This document shows, piece after piece, positions 33,196-44,521 of a stretch of 64,000 nucleotides of DNA (positions within the stretch are counted from its first letter, which is position 1; each line of letters begins with the position of its first letter). The DNA is from Phyto melanocephala (lineage: Eukaryota; Arthropoda; Insecta; Diptera; Rhinophoridae). The position numbers and the translations under genes were made by a program. The stretch lies in NCBI GenBank assembly GCA_941918925.1, contig OW799233.1, positions 58,371,841-58,435,840 on the forward strand. The letters run 5' to 3'. The notes beneath the pieces were generated by a model that worked only from the letters and a program-made list of their open reading frames with translations, did not search any database and had not been told where the DNA came from.

Positions 33196-33806
33196 ACCAT
33201 TATCTCATACTGCCTAATAATGCAAAATTAAAATAAACTTTTGTGAAAAAATACATCATGATGCTTGTGCGAAAAACACATACAACTTGTTTTTTTAAAC
33301 TTAATTTAACGATTTTCTCTATTTTTTTTAAATACCTACATTTAAATTTTTTTTTTTTTCTTCGACAAAAAAATCCCTTTCGAATAAAATACGAACGTTT
33401 TAACGTCTTTGACAAAGCCTTTCGTATTACATAGTTGCATTTACGAATGGGTACTTTTTGTTTTTTCGTAAGGGAAAAAATGGCCGGTTCGAAACAAATT
33501 TCCGAACGTTCGTAAATAAATTTACGAAAAACGTATTATAAAATACAATTTATACGAATTCGTAAGTTTTTTCTTTCGAATCGAATTGCATAATAACCCC
33601 CCTGGCAAAATTTTAGCCCTCTAGCTTTTTCGGTCTGTCCTCTATCGTGCTTTCAGCAGACGGATGGACACAGCTAGATCGTCATAAAATTAAACCACGA
33701 TTCAGAAAATATATACTTTATGGGGTGTAAAATGGATACTTCGATGTGTTACAAACGGAATGACAAAATGAATATACCCCCACCATTTTTTTTGGTGACG
33801 GGTATA

Positions 33807-34143
33807 AAAAAAACACAAAATAGCGAAATTAACAATGAAAAAATTTGCTCATAAAGAACAAATTTTAAAACTTGAAATTAATAATATGAACAATCAGTTA
33901 GAGAAAAATTAGTTTTAATTATTTGTTGTTTAACCCTTTTAACACATTCCAAACTCTGGCTAAAGATATGCTAAATTCTTGTTAACGAGCTGCCAAACGT
34001 TTGCCAACTTGTAAAAAACAGCTGTTCTGTGTTGTTGTTTTACATTACCAATATTTTTTTACCTACCTTTTCATCTTGTTGCCAATTTACAAACAGTTTT
34101 CCTTGCTCTCCTATTTTTATAAAAAATTATATTGTTCGTTTAT
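33807..34143. other. AT-rich spacer, nothing recognised
   Basis: No gene or repeat recognised between the INE-1-like copies. Confidence 0.4.
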
Positions 34144-34938
34144 TATACCCTTCACAAAGTGAAAAAGGGTATATGTAGGTTTGTCATTCCGTGTGAAATT
34201 TCTACAATTTTCATTTCCGACCCAATAAAGTACATATTTTCTGAAAGCTTATGAATAGGGAAGTCGATTAGGCTCTGTCAGTCTGTCCGTCTGACCGTCT
34301 GTCCGTGTGTATGTTGAAATCAACTTTTTGAAGCCCCCCGACCTCGCTTGGACCCGGGTGAGGTATTAAAATATCAGAAATATATTGTATGTATTAAAAA
34401 TCAGAAGCATTGGTACATAAACAACTGAGATATGACAAAAACCCACGACCACCTCGATTTTTTTTTCACAAAAACAACACTACAACAACAACATACATAC
34501 ATACGTGTATACTTGTAGAGAAAACGTTGCATCGAATCCCAGCTGAGCCCAAAAATTTTTGTTATTTTTTTTATATTTTTTTTTAAATTTGTTTTTCATT
34601 TTTTCATTTTTTTATTTTTTATTTAATATATTATTTTTATTATTGTTTTTTAATTTTTTTTGTATTTTTTTTTTGTTTTATATTTATTATACATATTTTA
34701 ATTATTTTTTTTTATTTTTTTTAAATTTTTTTTAAATTTTTTTTTTATTTTTTTTATTTAACATACATTCGTAAATTTATAATTTTACAATGGGATGCTT
34801 TTATATATGTATGTTGTTTTATATGTATGTTCGTATTTCATATGGGATGAATGGTGATACAAACTACTGTTATTGCGTGACTACACGTTGTGAAGGGTAT
34901 ATAAGATTCGGCACTGCCGAATATAGCGCTCTTACTTG
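34144..34938 (+). mobile_element. INE-1-like repeat, subfamily 2
   Basis: Head TATACCCTTCACAAAGTG, GTCTGTCCGTCTGACCG block at about 34280, and a tail with AAGGGTATATAAGATTCGGC, the hairpin and CTTACTTG. Longer than the 8890 copy because of a T-rich low-complexity stretch (34555-34760). It keeps the ACTACACGTTGTGAAGGGTA module seen, inverted, in the 27-kb and 48-kb MITEs. Confidence 0.7.
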
Positions 34939-35139
34939 TTTTTTAAATTTATTTTTCAATTTTAAAAATTGTTAGCATGGATGGAAAAACAAAAAATGTC
35001 AAAAACAGGGATAATACACAAAAAATGGTTGCATTTTTTAGGAGTATCTTGCAATTTCAGAGTTGATTTATGAAAAGCTAAATCGGCATTTTAGTTAGCA
35101 GCTCGCTGTACGTAGTGTATGAACTGTGGCTAACTTTTT

Positions 35140-35174
35140 GCAAAGAATATAAATCATTGATTTATATTCTTTGC
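35140..35174. repeat. 35-bp perfect palindrome
   Basis: Arm GCAAAGAATATAAATCA (35140-35156), a single T, then the exact inverse to 35174. It lies within the Harbinger H2 region, upstream of the transposase remnant. Function unknown. Confidence 0.9.
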
Positions 35175-35229
35175 TTTTTGTTATGTATAAGGCTGTAATT
35201 ATTTAATATCCTGATTATGATTAAATTTG

Positions 35230-35939
35230 TTGTGCAGCAAATGAATATCCATGAGCACGAATGCAGACGAAGAAAGAATAGCCAAAATGACTTTTTATGA
35301 AAAATGTAGTACTCCAAATGTTGTAATGGCTGTCGATGGTACCCATGTAAAAATTATTGCTCTAAATTGCAATAAACATATTATTTTATTATAGTTGTGT
35401 AAATGCAGACATGTGATCACGAACAGAAAATACGGTATGTTCCTTCACAATATAATGGAAGTTGCAATTATTCCCGCATTTGGGAAATGAACGCTGCAAA
35501 AACATTCCCTTAATCAAAACATAGTAATAGAAGAGATTGTCTCGTTTTAGGCAAGCAAATAAAAAAATTCTTAGCAACAAAGTTGTGTAAGCAAATTTAA
35601 AAATTGTTGCAGGTGATAAGGGGTATCCTTTACAACCATGGCTACTAACCTTACAGAGATCCAGTTAACTATCCCAACAAAATTAGATTTAATACCGCAC
35701 ATTCTAAAAGAAGAATTATAGTAAAAAGAACTATTAGAGTGCTCAAATCTGTTTTTAGGTGCCTTAATAGTGAACATGGATTACATTACGATCCCGAAAA
35801 GTCTGCAAAGATCATAATTATTTGCTGTGCAATTCACAATATTAGACTACATTACAATATTACAGACGAGGAGCTTGATGTTCCATTATATGAGGAAGAT
35901 CCAATAAACGATTCTGTTGAAGATAATTTCAGTGGGTAA
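35230..35939 (+). pseudogene. Harbinger DDE transposase remnant (H2)
   Basis: Recognisable pieces: NVVMAVDGTHVKI (first catalytic Asp), a CDHEQ-like stretch after an intron-like gap, GDKGYPLQPWLL (second Asp, in GDK), RRIIVKRTIRVLKSVFRCLN (the expected catalytic Glu is Lys here), and IICCAIHNIRLHYNI. Frames change several times. It belongs to the same lineage as the minus-strand remnant at 39305-39806, which shares GDKxYxLQPWLL, and is distinct from H1. Inactive. Confidence 0.8.
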
Positions 35940-35991
35940 GCAAATGAATTTTTAATTTGCAATTCAATTTTGTTTATCTAATATGTACATA

Positions 35992-37593
35992 CAGTGGCCG
36001 ACAAAAGTCTACGTACGACCACAATTTTTGACATTTTAGAAGTCCAAAAACGTTAGATAAAAAACTAATGATGCGGTTTTGTTTCAAATTTAATTTTATT
36101 AATATAAGCAAAAAAAATATATTTTCCAATATTAACTTAAAAAATTATCCAAGAAAAACAATTAAAATACGTTGACAAAAGTATGCATACGATATTCAAG
36201 ATAGCATAAAAACTTATTTCAAGTATTAAAAACTACCACTTATTTTTAAAATTAATACTTAGTTGGGCCACCATAGGCATCTATGACTGCCTGTAACCTT
36301 CTTGGCATCGAATTAACTAAATTTTCTGACTCTGTAGATGAAATATTTTGAAATTCTTCTTGAATCTTCAGTCTCAGCGTTGGGGCACTAGTAATATTAT
36401 GATTTCGGATTTTTCGTTGTAGTATCTCCCACTCGTGCTCAATAACATTCAAGTCCGGACCTTGTGGTGGTGTGTACAACTGTCGTTAAGCATGGTACAG
36501 CAACCAATCTTTGACAATTAACGCCGTATGCTTCGGATCGTTGTCTTGTTGGAATATCCAACTTTCACCAAGACTTAAATTATCAACCGATTGTTTCAAA
36601 TTTTGTTCTAGAATAGATTTGTATTGATACCGATCCATATTATCCTCAATAAAATCCAGGTTTCCTACTCCAGAAGCAGCCACAGCACCCTAAACCATTA
36701 CACTACCTCCGCAGTGTTTAACTGTACTAACTAAGTTTTTAGGATCCAACGCTGTATTTATTTTTCGCCAAACTTTATCTCTCCCATCACTTTCAAATAT
36801 GTTATATTTGGATTCGTCAGGGAATTGAACTGGTTTCCAGAAATCAAATCCCTTTTCAATATGCTTTTTAGCAAACTCCAAACAAAGTTTACGATTTTTT
36901 CACTTATTAGGGGGTTTTTTCTAGAAGTTCTGCTGTGGTAACCATTATTATTTAAGGTTCTTTGTATGGTTCGTGGATGTACAATTATTTCTGATCTTCT
37001 GGCTAGCTCTTCGGCCAATTTCGAAGCATTCACCTTAGGCTGTTTGTCCACTTCTTTTAACGTCTCTTCAATTGAGTTTCTTTGGACGACCACTACGCAG
37101 CTTACTTTTAATACTACCAGTGCTTTTATAATTGCTAAATATTGTTTGAACAGTAGATTTACTTAAATTTAATAGCTTTGATATTTCACCAAATGATTTT
37201 TTTTCATTTCTGTACTTTACAACTAAATTTCTTACTTCAATTGAAATTTATTTGCGACAAGCCGTCTTAATATTAACTAAATCACTACTAAAAAGAATAT
37301 AAATCAATCCTTTACCGCAATAACAGAAGTAAAACATAAATAACGGCACTTTTCTGTTAGTATTCAACAACAGTAACAATTGCTTGTTTGTCGTATGTAT
37401 ACTTTTGTCAACGTATTTTTATTGTTCTTCTTGGATAATTTTTTAAGTTAATGTTGGAAAATATATTTTTTTTTTGCTTATATTAATAAAATTGAATTTG
37501 GAACAAAACTGCATCATTAGTTTTTTATTTAACGTTTTAAGACTTCTAAAATGTCAAAAATTGTGGTCGTACGTAGACTTTTGTCGGCCGCTG
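35992..37593 (-). mobile_element. Tc1-type element with about 200-bp inverted repeats
   Basis: TA (35990-35991 and 37594-37595) flanks termini CAGTGGCCGACAAAAGTCTA and the inverse, with one mismatch in the first bases (CAGTGG/CAGCGG). The inverted repeats run about 200 bp each (35992-36193; 37389-37593). Each holds two similar direct repeats: outer GACAAAAGTCTACGTACGA and inner GACAAAAGTATGCATACGA. That is the IR/DR layout known from Sleeping Beauty-like elements. Length 1602 bp. The transposase gene is on the minus strand and lightly broken. Confidence 0.92.
36252..37255 (-). pseudogene. Tc1-like DD34E transposase, several lesions
   Basis: The minus strand reads an N-terminal paired-like HTH region (SFGEISKLLNLSKSTVQTIF) with a GRPKK hook, a second HTH piece (KVNASKLAEELARRS and RTIQRTLNNNGYHSR), then the catalytic domain: VQFPDESKYNIFESDG (first Asp), WIFQQDNDPKHTA (second Asp), and GPDLNVIEHEWEIL (Glu), ending AVIDAYGGPTKY at 36252. 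Disruptions are seen near 37085, 36890, 36690 and 36485. About 335 residues would be the normal length and nearly all are recognisable, so inactivation is fairly recent. Confidence 0.88.
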
Positions 37594-37759
37594 TATATGT
37601 AAATAAAAATATATTACAATTCATTTTTTTTTTTTGGAATTCAGGTAGTAAGTAGTATGTATATATGTGCGTATGTATATACTAAGTAAATTTTCACAGA
37701 CCAGTGTTATAACTTCAGGTAAATGATCCTACCGCAACTCTTTGTCCAGCTTCTCAATT

Positions 37760-38590
37760 TCAAGTTGCAAAATTCTTTCTTTGAGAGCAATCTTTTTCGT
37801 TAATAACTCTTTCATTTCGTAGTTCTGCATTTCTTCTTCTGCCAGCCGTTGTTTCAAGATTTTTGTTTGTTTCTTTTTTTTCATCGCTAAGTGTATATAT
37901 AGCCCTCTTAATATCTTTCAAAGCTTTATGGTTTTCTTTATTTTGTTCTTTTATTACTTCTAAAGCAGATGCTAACTTTTTCTGTATATTAATTTGCTCT
38001 TTAAGCAGTTCTGGTTTGTCCTCTTTTCTTGCCCTTTTAAGCGGTAGTGTTGTTATATCTACGGAATAACTGCTCTGTGTGCTAGTTTCTTTATTTCCAC
38101 TGTCCATTGTAACCGCGTTTTCTTCAAGTGGTAAATCTGTTTCTTGAGGATATATATTTGGTTCCAATGTCAGACTTATTTCTGCAACACTTGACGTATC
38201 GTGCCTTTTCGAAACACCGAAATAGTTTACATTTGCTATGCCATAAACCGCCGTACTTCTGTGTCAGTTAATGCAATTTCTTTATATGGACCTCCTCCCG
38301 TTGCAGTTAAAAGCTGTTTTTTCTTGGTTAATTTTTTTTACACCACTATTGTAATCTGTCCATACCTATAACGTAAAACCAAGTTATGATCACATTATAA
38401 AAACATTCACAAATAGAATTACGCTATGTACCTTTTTCCAACCACTGGAACCTTTTAAAGGCGGTCCGCAACCATTAAGGGTTAGCGTCAAGTCTTCCCA
38501 TAATTTTTTTATGTCTGCCGGAACGTGCTGGCTAAAGCTACAAGCAATGTCTTGATTTTTTTCATTAAATCCACCATTGCTTCTACTTGC
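37760..38590 (-). pseudogene. Harbinger Myb/SANT-like protein remnant (H2)
   Basis: Exon-like piece near 38590-38430: SNGGFNEKN, CSFSQHVPADIKKLWEDL, LTLNGCGPPLKGSS, then a GT-AG intron. A damaged second part holds TEVRRFMA near 38250. The C-terminal part 38167-37760 is open and has a coiled-coil character (LLKEQINIQKKLASALEVIK). Same architecture as the H1 accessory protein but a different lineage. Stops lie in the middle part. Confidence 0.7.
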
Positions 38591-38884
38591 ATAAAATATT
38601 AAAAAATAAAATATTTTGCTCCTATAAAAAGTAGTAAAAAATATTCAAAGAAATTAATTACACAATTTAATTTATTACAGTCTCCTACATTTTTGTTCTT
38701 TCCGTTAATTACCCGTCACAAAAAATTGAGCGTAAGCAAAATGAAGAAAAATATCTACATTTCGGAATCAATAATATGGCAGTACCGCAACTGTAGAGTT
38801 GACACCGCAACAACGCAAGGATACCGCAGTTGCGGAATAAATAATTGCAACATTTGCTTCCGCGAAAAATCAATAATCAGACCC

Positions 38885-39298
38885 ATTGTCATTTCTTTAT
38901 ATTATAATAATATTGGTATGGTTCAATTATGTACGGAACAAAATATCGGCAAAATTGCCATCGCGACCTTGGCGGCACACCTCTATCCGATGGTCTAAAT
39001 TTTCAATGACAATGTTGATGTTCAATTGTTGGGCACGATGATGAGCCGAAGTTGACTGATTTTTTGCAACACATCGCGAAAAACAGCAATTTTTTCCGTT
39101 CAACGAACTAAGAAGGCATTCACAGATGTTCTCACATTTCATACAGACCTGTTTTGCTGAAATTTAAATAATTTTCACAATTCTCCCGGTTGTAGGCGGA
39201 TTTGAACGATTATGTTGACTAAAAGAATCACGAAGTGCACAAAATACATTTTGATTTGAACGCCCATTTTCATAAGCCTGAATAACTTTAACGCGTGC
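38885..39298 (-). pseudogene. Mariner-derived MITE fragment (M3)
   Basis: On the minus strand: an HTH piece (CVAKNQSTSAHHRAQQLNIN) fused directly to NLDHRIEVCRQGRDG and FADILFRT with a stop, the same internal deletion as in M1 and M2. More N-terminal sequence follows to 39298. The inverted termini are not preserved at either end: the left side abuts Harbinger H2, the right side abuts another Harbinger remnant. Confidence 0.75.
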
Positions 39299-39304
39299 AC
39301 AGCA

Positions 39305-39806
39305 GAGATTATTGATTTTGCAACCTTTTCTGGGTCATAACCGTTCATTGTTTAAGCATCTAAAAACTGATTTAAGCATTTCAATGGATCTTTCTACTAT
39401 AATCCTTTCTTTAGAATGTGCAGTATTCGACCTAATTTTCCTCGAAGAAGTAACTGGTTGTCTGAAGGGTGATAAAAGCCACGGTTGCAAGGAATATCTC
39501 TTATCTCCTAAAAAAGTTTTCAAAATGCATGCATTCAAAATTAAATTTTTTTGTAGGGTTCACTTCCTATATGTGGTAATCGTGACAATTTCCTGGATAT
39601 TGCGATGACAAATATCTTATTTTCTGGTTATGACCACATATCTGTAATATTTAAAATTTGAGAAAAATTTTATACAGAACTAATATTTAATAAAGGTTTG
39701 CTTACAATCATAACATTTATACTATCCTTGACGATTAAAAAAAGGTTCTTATCGCTATTTTTAACGTGAGTACCATCCACAGCCATTACATTAATAATAC
39801 CACAGT
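39305..39806 (-). pseudogene. Harbinger transposase remnant (H2 lineage, minus)
   Basis: Minus strand: VMAVDGTHVKNSDKNLFLIV (first Asp), then a damaged part, KTFLGDKRYSLQPWLLSPFR (second Asp in GDK), and ERIIVERSIEMLKSVFRCLN with the catalytic Glu. The lineage matches the plus-strand remnant at 35230-35939. Frameshifts and stops are present. It is joined directly to a gag fragment at about 39806. Confidence 0.75.
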
Positions 39807-39809
39807 CTC

Positions 39810-40134
39810 TCGAATTGCCACGAAACCACCACCGTTTTTAAAACCGTACCCAAAGTCATGGTTTGCACAAGTCGGGGCTCAATTTAAACGAGCTGGTATA
39901 ACAACCGATGATACTGAATACTACACCATCGTGTCAGAGATAGATTCGTCAATACTGAAGTGCTCATCGGATATTATAATGGCACCGTCGAAGGATAATA
40001 AATACGAAAAACTCAAATCTAGACTAATCGCAGAATTTGGTGAGTATAAGGAGAGCCGATTTAAACGACTTTTTGATGATGTGTCAGCAGAAGGAAAAAA
40101 CCGTCTGCGTTACTTCTGGAGATCAGAGATCTGT
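39810..40134 (+). pseudogene. Ty3/gypsy gag N-terminal fragment
   Basis: Plus-strand frame with PPPFLKPYPKSWFAQVGAQF, KRAGITTDDTEYYTIVSEID and KYEKLKSRLIAEFGEYKESR. This is a gypsy-type gag matrix/capsid N-terminal segment, cut at both ends by Harbinger sequence: left at about 39806, right by element H3 at 40135. Not the same gag as in G1 or G3. The start ATG at 39766 belongs to the neighbouring remnant. Confidence 0.75.
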
Positions 40135-41600
40135 GGAGGCTACCGCGTATTTCGATTCGAAAAGTAATATTTTTCGAAAGCAATTTCCGAATCGAAAGTT
40201 CAATCGTACCGCGTAACTCGTTCGTAATGAGCACAGTGTTGTATTTATAAGCAAATAGGAAAAACAATGAAAACTTGGTAGCACTGCAACATAAATGCCA
40301 AAATGGACGAAAATATCCCAAAAAAGGAAGTTAGTTTGTGTTTAAAAAATGTTATTTGTTTTAATGGATAATGTTTATTTATGGTTTGAAGATGATGGAT
40401 CCTTTCCAGAAAGAGTCCGGAGAAAAGAAGTAAGAGACACATCAAGTATTATGGATCTTAATGATAAAAAGTAAGAAAACAAAAATATTTCATAAACAAA
40501 ATGCATCGTTTAGTTTTGTGAAAAACTACAGACTTGGTAAGAATGCGTTTACATATGTATGTTCTTATTAGTAAGGAATGTGAATTGAAAGCTGCACAAA
40601 GGTCTTCCGCCATCGCACTTATATTAAAATTAGCAGCTACTCTAAAAATATATAGCACAAAGCGGGTACCAACATCAAATTGGACAAGATCATCACTTGG
40701 GAATTTCTCAACAGTCAATGTCCAGTTGTATATCCGTAGTATGCGGAGTCGTTAAAAAAGTTATTTGTCCCAAGCATATTGTACCGAAATCAACAAAAGA
40801 AGCCAACAGATATTTTTTTAATATAATGCCTGGTGTAATTGGGGCAGTGGATGGCACTTAAATACAAATAATTAGGCCAAATGCTAACGAACATTTGTTT
40901 TTTAATCGAAGCACAGCATCAATGCTATGGTGGTAAGGTCTAGGAAACATACTATTTATACACATATTTCACGTTTCAAGCAATTTACGATTATTAAAGA
41001 TATGTGATCACGAAATGTTCATAAAGGCTGTGAATTGACGCTTTGGTGGTGCTTGCTGTGACTCACATGTATTGAATTTATGGAGCGAAAATAAGTACTA
41101 TAAAGAAATTTTTGACAATGGAAATAGATCAACCAGAATACTAGGTAATATACATATATTTTATTTTCGAAATTAGTTATGAAATACTTATTTTTTGTAT
41201 GATTGTCTTAGGTGATTCTGGTTAGAACCTTGGCTTCTTACTCCATACAGAAATGCTCCTGAAAATACTACAGAACCATATTTTAATGAATTACATTCAA
41301 AAGCACGGTCCATCATAGAAAGAGCTTTTGGTCTTCTAAAAGCAAGATTTCGTTGCTTTCTAGCTGCCAGAAAATTACATTATACTCCAAAAAAAAAACA
41401 GCTCAAATTCTAAATGTTTGGTGTGCGTTACACAACATTTGTTTGGAGTATAAGGTTGAGCAATTCCCTATTGAAAATATTGAAAGTGATTCTCCTATTT
41501 TTGATTCAAGCTCAAGTGCTAAAAATGTAAATTATACTGATATAGCTAAAACTTTAGGGGATGAAATAAAAAACAATTTGAGAAGAAACTAAAAAAAAAG
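40135..41600 (+). mobile_element. Harbinger element H3 (H1 lineage), decayed
   Basis: The left end (GGAGGCTACCGCG, then TTTCGATTCGAAAA) is colinear with the H1 terminus. Transposase pieces follow in H1 order: FPERVRRKEVRD and SSIMDLNDKK, VWCDHEMF-like and RFGGA stretches, GDSG, then RSIIERAFGLLKARFRCFLA and QILNVWCALHNICLEYKVEQ to the stop at 41590. Many stops and frameshifts. The right end and the Myb-like gene are missing; another repeat starts at 41622. Confidence 0.8.
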
Positions 41601-41621
41601 TATAGTGTATAAAACAAAAAC

Positions 41622-42075
41622 TTCAATCTATATATATAAAAGTGATACTTTGTGTGTGTGTGTGTGTGTGTGTTAGCTATAGATTCTGAAACTGGGCGGG
41701 ACCACGCCCATACAAAATTAGTTATCATTTTTAGCTACTTGCACTTGACCGATTTTTCTGAAACTTTGTATACAAATTGAGCTGTCATGACTATATAATT
41801 TCGTGATTAAAAAAGTTGGCGGGCCCATGCCCATAAAAAAGATATAATTTTGAAATACTTGCTCTGGACCGATTTTTCTGAAGCACACATATTGAGCTAT
41901 CATGACTATATAATTTCGTGATTAGAAAAGTGATTATAATTTTGAGGTACTTGCACTGAACCGACTTTTCTGAAACTTTGCACACATATTGATCTGTCAT
42001 GACTTTAAAATTTCGTGATTAGAAAAGTGGGCAGTGTCACGCCCATAAGAAAAGTTATAATTTTTGGCTTCTTGT
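41622..42075. repeat. Interspersed repeat with GGGCG modules, inverted copy
   Basis: Starts TCTATATATATAAAAGTGAT, then (TG)n and TTAGCTATAGATTCTGAAAC. Internal units of about 110-120 bp carry ACCGATTTTTCTGAAACTTTG, TGTCATGACTATATAATTTC and CACGCCCATA; three to four units are present. Same family as 9803-10228 in the opposite orientation. Confidence 0.65.
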
Positions 42076-42639
42076 CGAACGCACTTTTGTCTAGTTTTAG
42101 TTGTCCAATAGTAGTTTCTTTTTTTTTCAATACAGTTAAAAGGAAACCTCGTTTTTCAAAAAAAAATGAACGCGCTACCCACATTTTACACATTTTTTAT
42201 TTTTGACACCGCACTCAATAAAAGCCAAACCTTCCTCTTCAAAAGCCAAACTAAAACTCCACTGTCGCCGCATGTTAGGCTTTCATTCATTTCTTTCTTC
42301 CTTTTTCCATATATGCGTATCAAAGTGCCAAATTTCAAAATGCCATTGGTCAATTCCTGTAACGGGATTATCGAACGATGTAAAACAATTGGTTGATCGT
42401 TTACATCACAAAAACAGAGCGCGATAACAAAAGGGAATTCAAATATCTGCAATATCAGAGTTGATTGCAAAAGCATCAGGTGGATTGGGCGTTGCCGCAT
42501 AGAATTAAAAGATTTGAGGGGATTTTTGTACCAATTATCCGTTTGATCGAGATGTGGGGTAACAAAATTTTCAAAGTTTTAAATTGAGTCTTGAAATTAT
42601 GTTCACGAAAAAAACAAAAGCCAACATGTAAAAACCAAT
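42076..42639. other. Unassigned sequence
   Basis: Less AT-rich than average with short open frames on both strands, but nothing I recognise. It lies on the 3' side of the G3 protease remnant and is not recognisable gypsy RT. Confidence 0.35.
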
Positions 42640-42835
42640 CCGTAACAATTTATTATCGAAACTGGTGCACCTGTGTCCACTTCAAATTCTAAGGGTTTAT
42701 TGTTAACTTCTAGCTTGCACATTATCTTCCTGCGGGTACTTATTTTCGGGTCATTAATTTGTAATATATCCACCACTGTAGGTACTGTTGTTGTCCTTCC
42801 TGAATTGTAGTGTGTTGCGTGTGGTTGAATGTGGC
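42640..42835 (-). pseudogene. Gypsy G3 protease fragment
   Basis: The minus strand reads VVDILQINDPKISTRRKIMC, LEVNNKPLEFEVDTGAPVSI, with the aspartic protease triad DTG in EVDTGAPVSI. It ends a few residues later in unrelated sequence. A short piece before it (HIQPHATHYNSG) may be the gag-pro linker. Confidence 0.8.
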
Positions 42836-44520
42836 AACCTTAACGGAATATATGAGCCATAAAAAAAAGTAACAGATGTTAATGACTTCTTTAGTTTACT
42901 TTCTGTTAATGTTTATTTTTTTATGAGGGTTATAAAATAATAAAAATAAGTTGGCGGTATATGAAAAATAAGGAAAAGAGTTAAAACGGTTGATAGGAAT
43001 AATTTTAAGGATATAAAGGGAATGTTTTGAAGAGAAGAGAGGAGAAAAAGTTTTGATAGCGGCCAGTAAAGTTTGGAAAAGAAAATTGTAGAAGTTTTTT
43101 TTTTTGGTGTCAGTTTTTTTTGGAAAAAAGAAAGTTGTAGAATTTAAGTTTTTGAATATATGATTTATTGGTTTTATAAAAAAAAAACTTTTTAAAGCAT
43201 TTGTTGAAAAGAAAATAAACAGCAAATAATAATAATAAAGTTTACTTAAAACTGGAATATTAAATTGTAACTAAAAGAACTAATTAAAAATACATGCAAA
43301 CTTTTAAAACCCATGAAATAAAACTTAAGAAACAGAAAATTGAATACAATTAAAAGTAAATGAACCCTTGCTGCAAAAATAAGTTCAGTGCCTAAATAAA
43401 TTAAGGAGTTGATTGTGGATTCTGTAAAGAATAAATAAAAATTGCTTGGTATTATTGCCGTCATCAATATCATTATCATCCTTTTGACGTTCCCGTGAGT
43501 TGGAGCTGGCCAGTATTCCTGGAGATAGAAGAAAACTTATATTATTTGAGGTCAGGTAATCTGCGACATTAGACTAAAGACAGACAATAGGACGTTTAAC
43601 GAACATTTATTTATAAATATATATTGTTTTTTTTATATAGTTTTTTTTTGATTAGGGAAAATTGTAGTTTACCTTTGTCATTCCCCTCTGGAAATCTCGA
43701 GGGTGTGCGTAATTTGTGTAGGGTATGAGCTCAGACCTTAGGCTATATATTCCGTAGGTACAGATTTTCCTTAACCTAAAAAGAGAAAAAAGGAAATAAT
43801 ATATATATATATATATATAGTTGAATTTGGTTTTACACTTAGGACAGGGACTAATAACACATATACTACGAACTAGCAGGTTCCTGAAATAGAGTAAATT
43901 TGCAATTTTGTTTTATTTTGAGATTTAATTGTTCATTGTTTTTTTGTTATGATTTTTAAATTTTAATTTAAATATTTTTCTTTTAAATCTACTTTTTGTA
44001 AATTTTGATTTTCCCGTATGAATTTTTATTATTGATTTTCTTAATTTTTTATTTTGATTTAATTTTAATTAATAAAATATAAATACCTGTTTCTTTTATA
44101 ATGTTTAAATGTTTTTGAGTTATCATTTAATATGATGGAGTAGAATTTTTCAGCTGGGGTAAGTAGGGGGAAATAATCCTATTATAAGGAGATGTTTGGG
44201 ACACCCAAAAATCCTCAGCATACGGTGTCATGGAGAGACTTGCCTGTCTCTAGTGGTAGGGTGTATTTTCCTGACATAACACCTGTCAGAAGTCCGATGT
44301 GTGTATGTGAAAGTAGGGAGTTGCATCTGCTTTGGGTTCCCGCATTATTTTGATTTTTAGCTGGTATGAGTTTTTTTGTTAGTTGGTGAGTGCCAGACCA
44401 GTTAGTTGGCAAGAACCACCCCGTTCGGCGAGCTCTAGCCGGAACCAGCGCCGCCGACAATCTGGCCACTCGATATTATTGGTAAACGTTTCACCACACT
44501 CACCGCCACTACAGTATTAC
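42836..44520. other. Insertion of uncertain nature in gypsy G3
   Basis: Separates gag from protease. The left 600 bp are A/T-rich without structure. An (AT)n microsatellite lies at 43797-43820. 44215-44470 is distinctly GC-richer and on the minus strand reads HIGLLTGVMSGKYTLPL and DTVC, weakly like the C-terminal tail of RNase H-bearing LINEs. I could not define ends or a target-site duplication. Confidence 0.4.
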
Positions 44521-44521
44521 C

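Larger units (their letters stand above)
30875..33601. mobile_element. PIF/Harbinger element H1, complete, TSD CTG
   Basis: Termini GGGGGTTATTATG (30875) and CATAATAACCCCC (ending 33601) are inverted repeats; similarity extends inward over CAATTCGATTCGAA. 3-bp repeats CTG at 30872-30874 and 33602-33604 reconstruct the INE-1-like target exactly. Length 2727 bp. It holds the two convergent genes typical of the superfamily: a DDE transposase (plus) and a Myb/SANT-like protein (minus). A few lesions inactivate the transposase. Confidence 0.92.
30822..33806 (-). mobile_element. INE-1-like element, copy F, split by Harbinger H1
   Basis: The left stub 30822-30874 (CCCATTTTCAATACCAAGCA) continues at 33602 (CTGGCAAAATTTTAGCC) and ends with the head GGTGACGGGTATA at 33806. 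The GCTTTCAGCAGACGGATGG block near 33650 corresponds to the GTCCGTC module. Only the 5' part of the element exists here. Confidence 0.7.
34950..38890. mobile_element. Harbinger element H2 (degenerate), with Tc1 insertion
   Basis: A plus-strand transposase remnant (35230-35939) and a convergent minus-strand Myb-like remnant (37760-38590) reproduce the H1 arrangement, with a Tc1-type element (35992-37593) between them. The right end near 38890 shares sequence with the fragment at 30225-30425. Terminal repeats were not resolved, so ends are approximate. Confidence 0.7.

Noticed and set aside
43246..43479. Minus-strand frame with hydrophobic stretches
   Set aside because: AT-rich translation with no motif; short and without relatives in the window.
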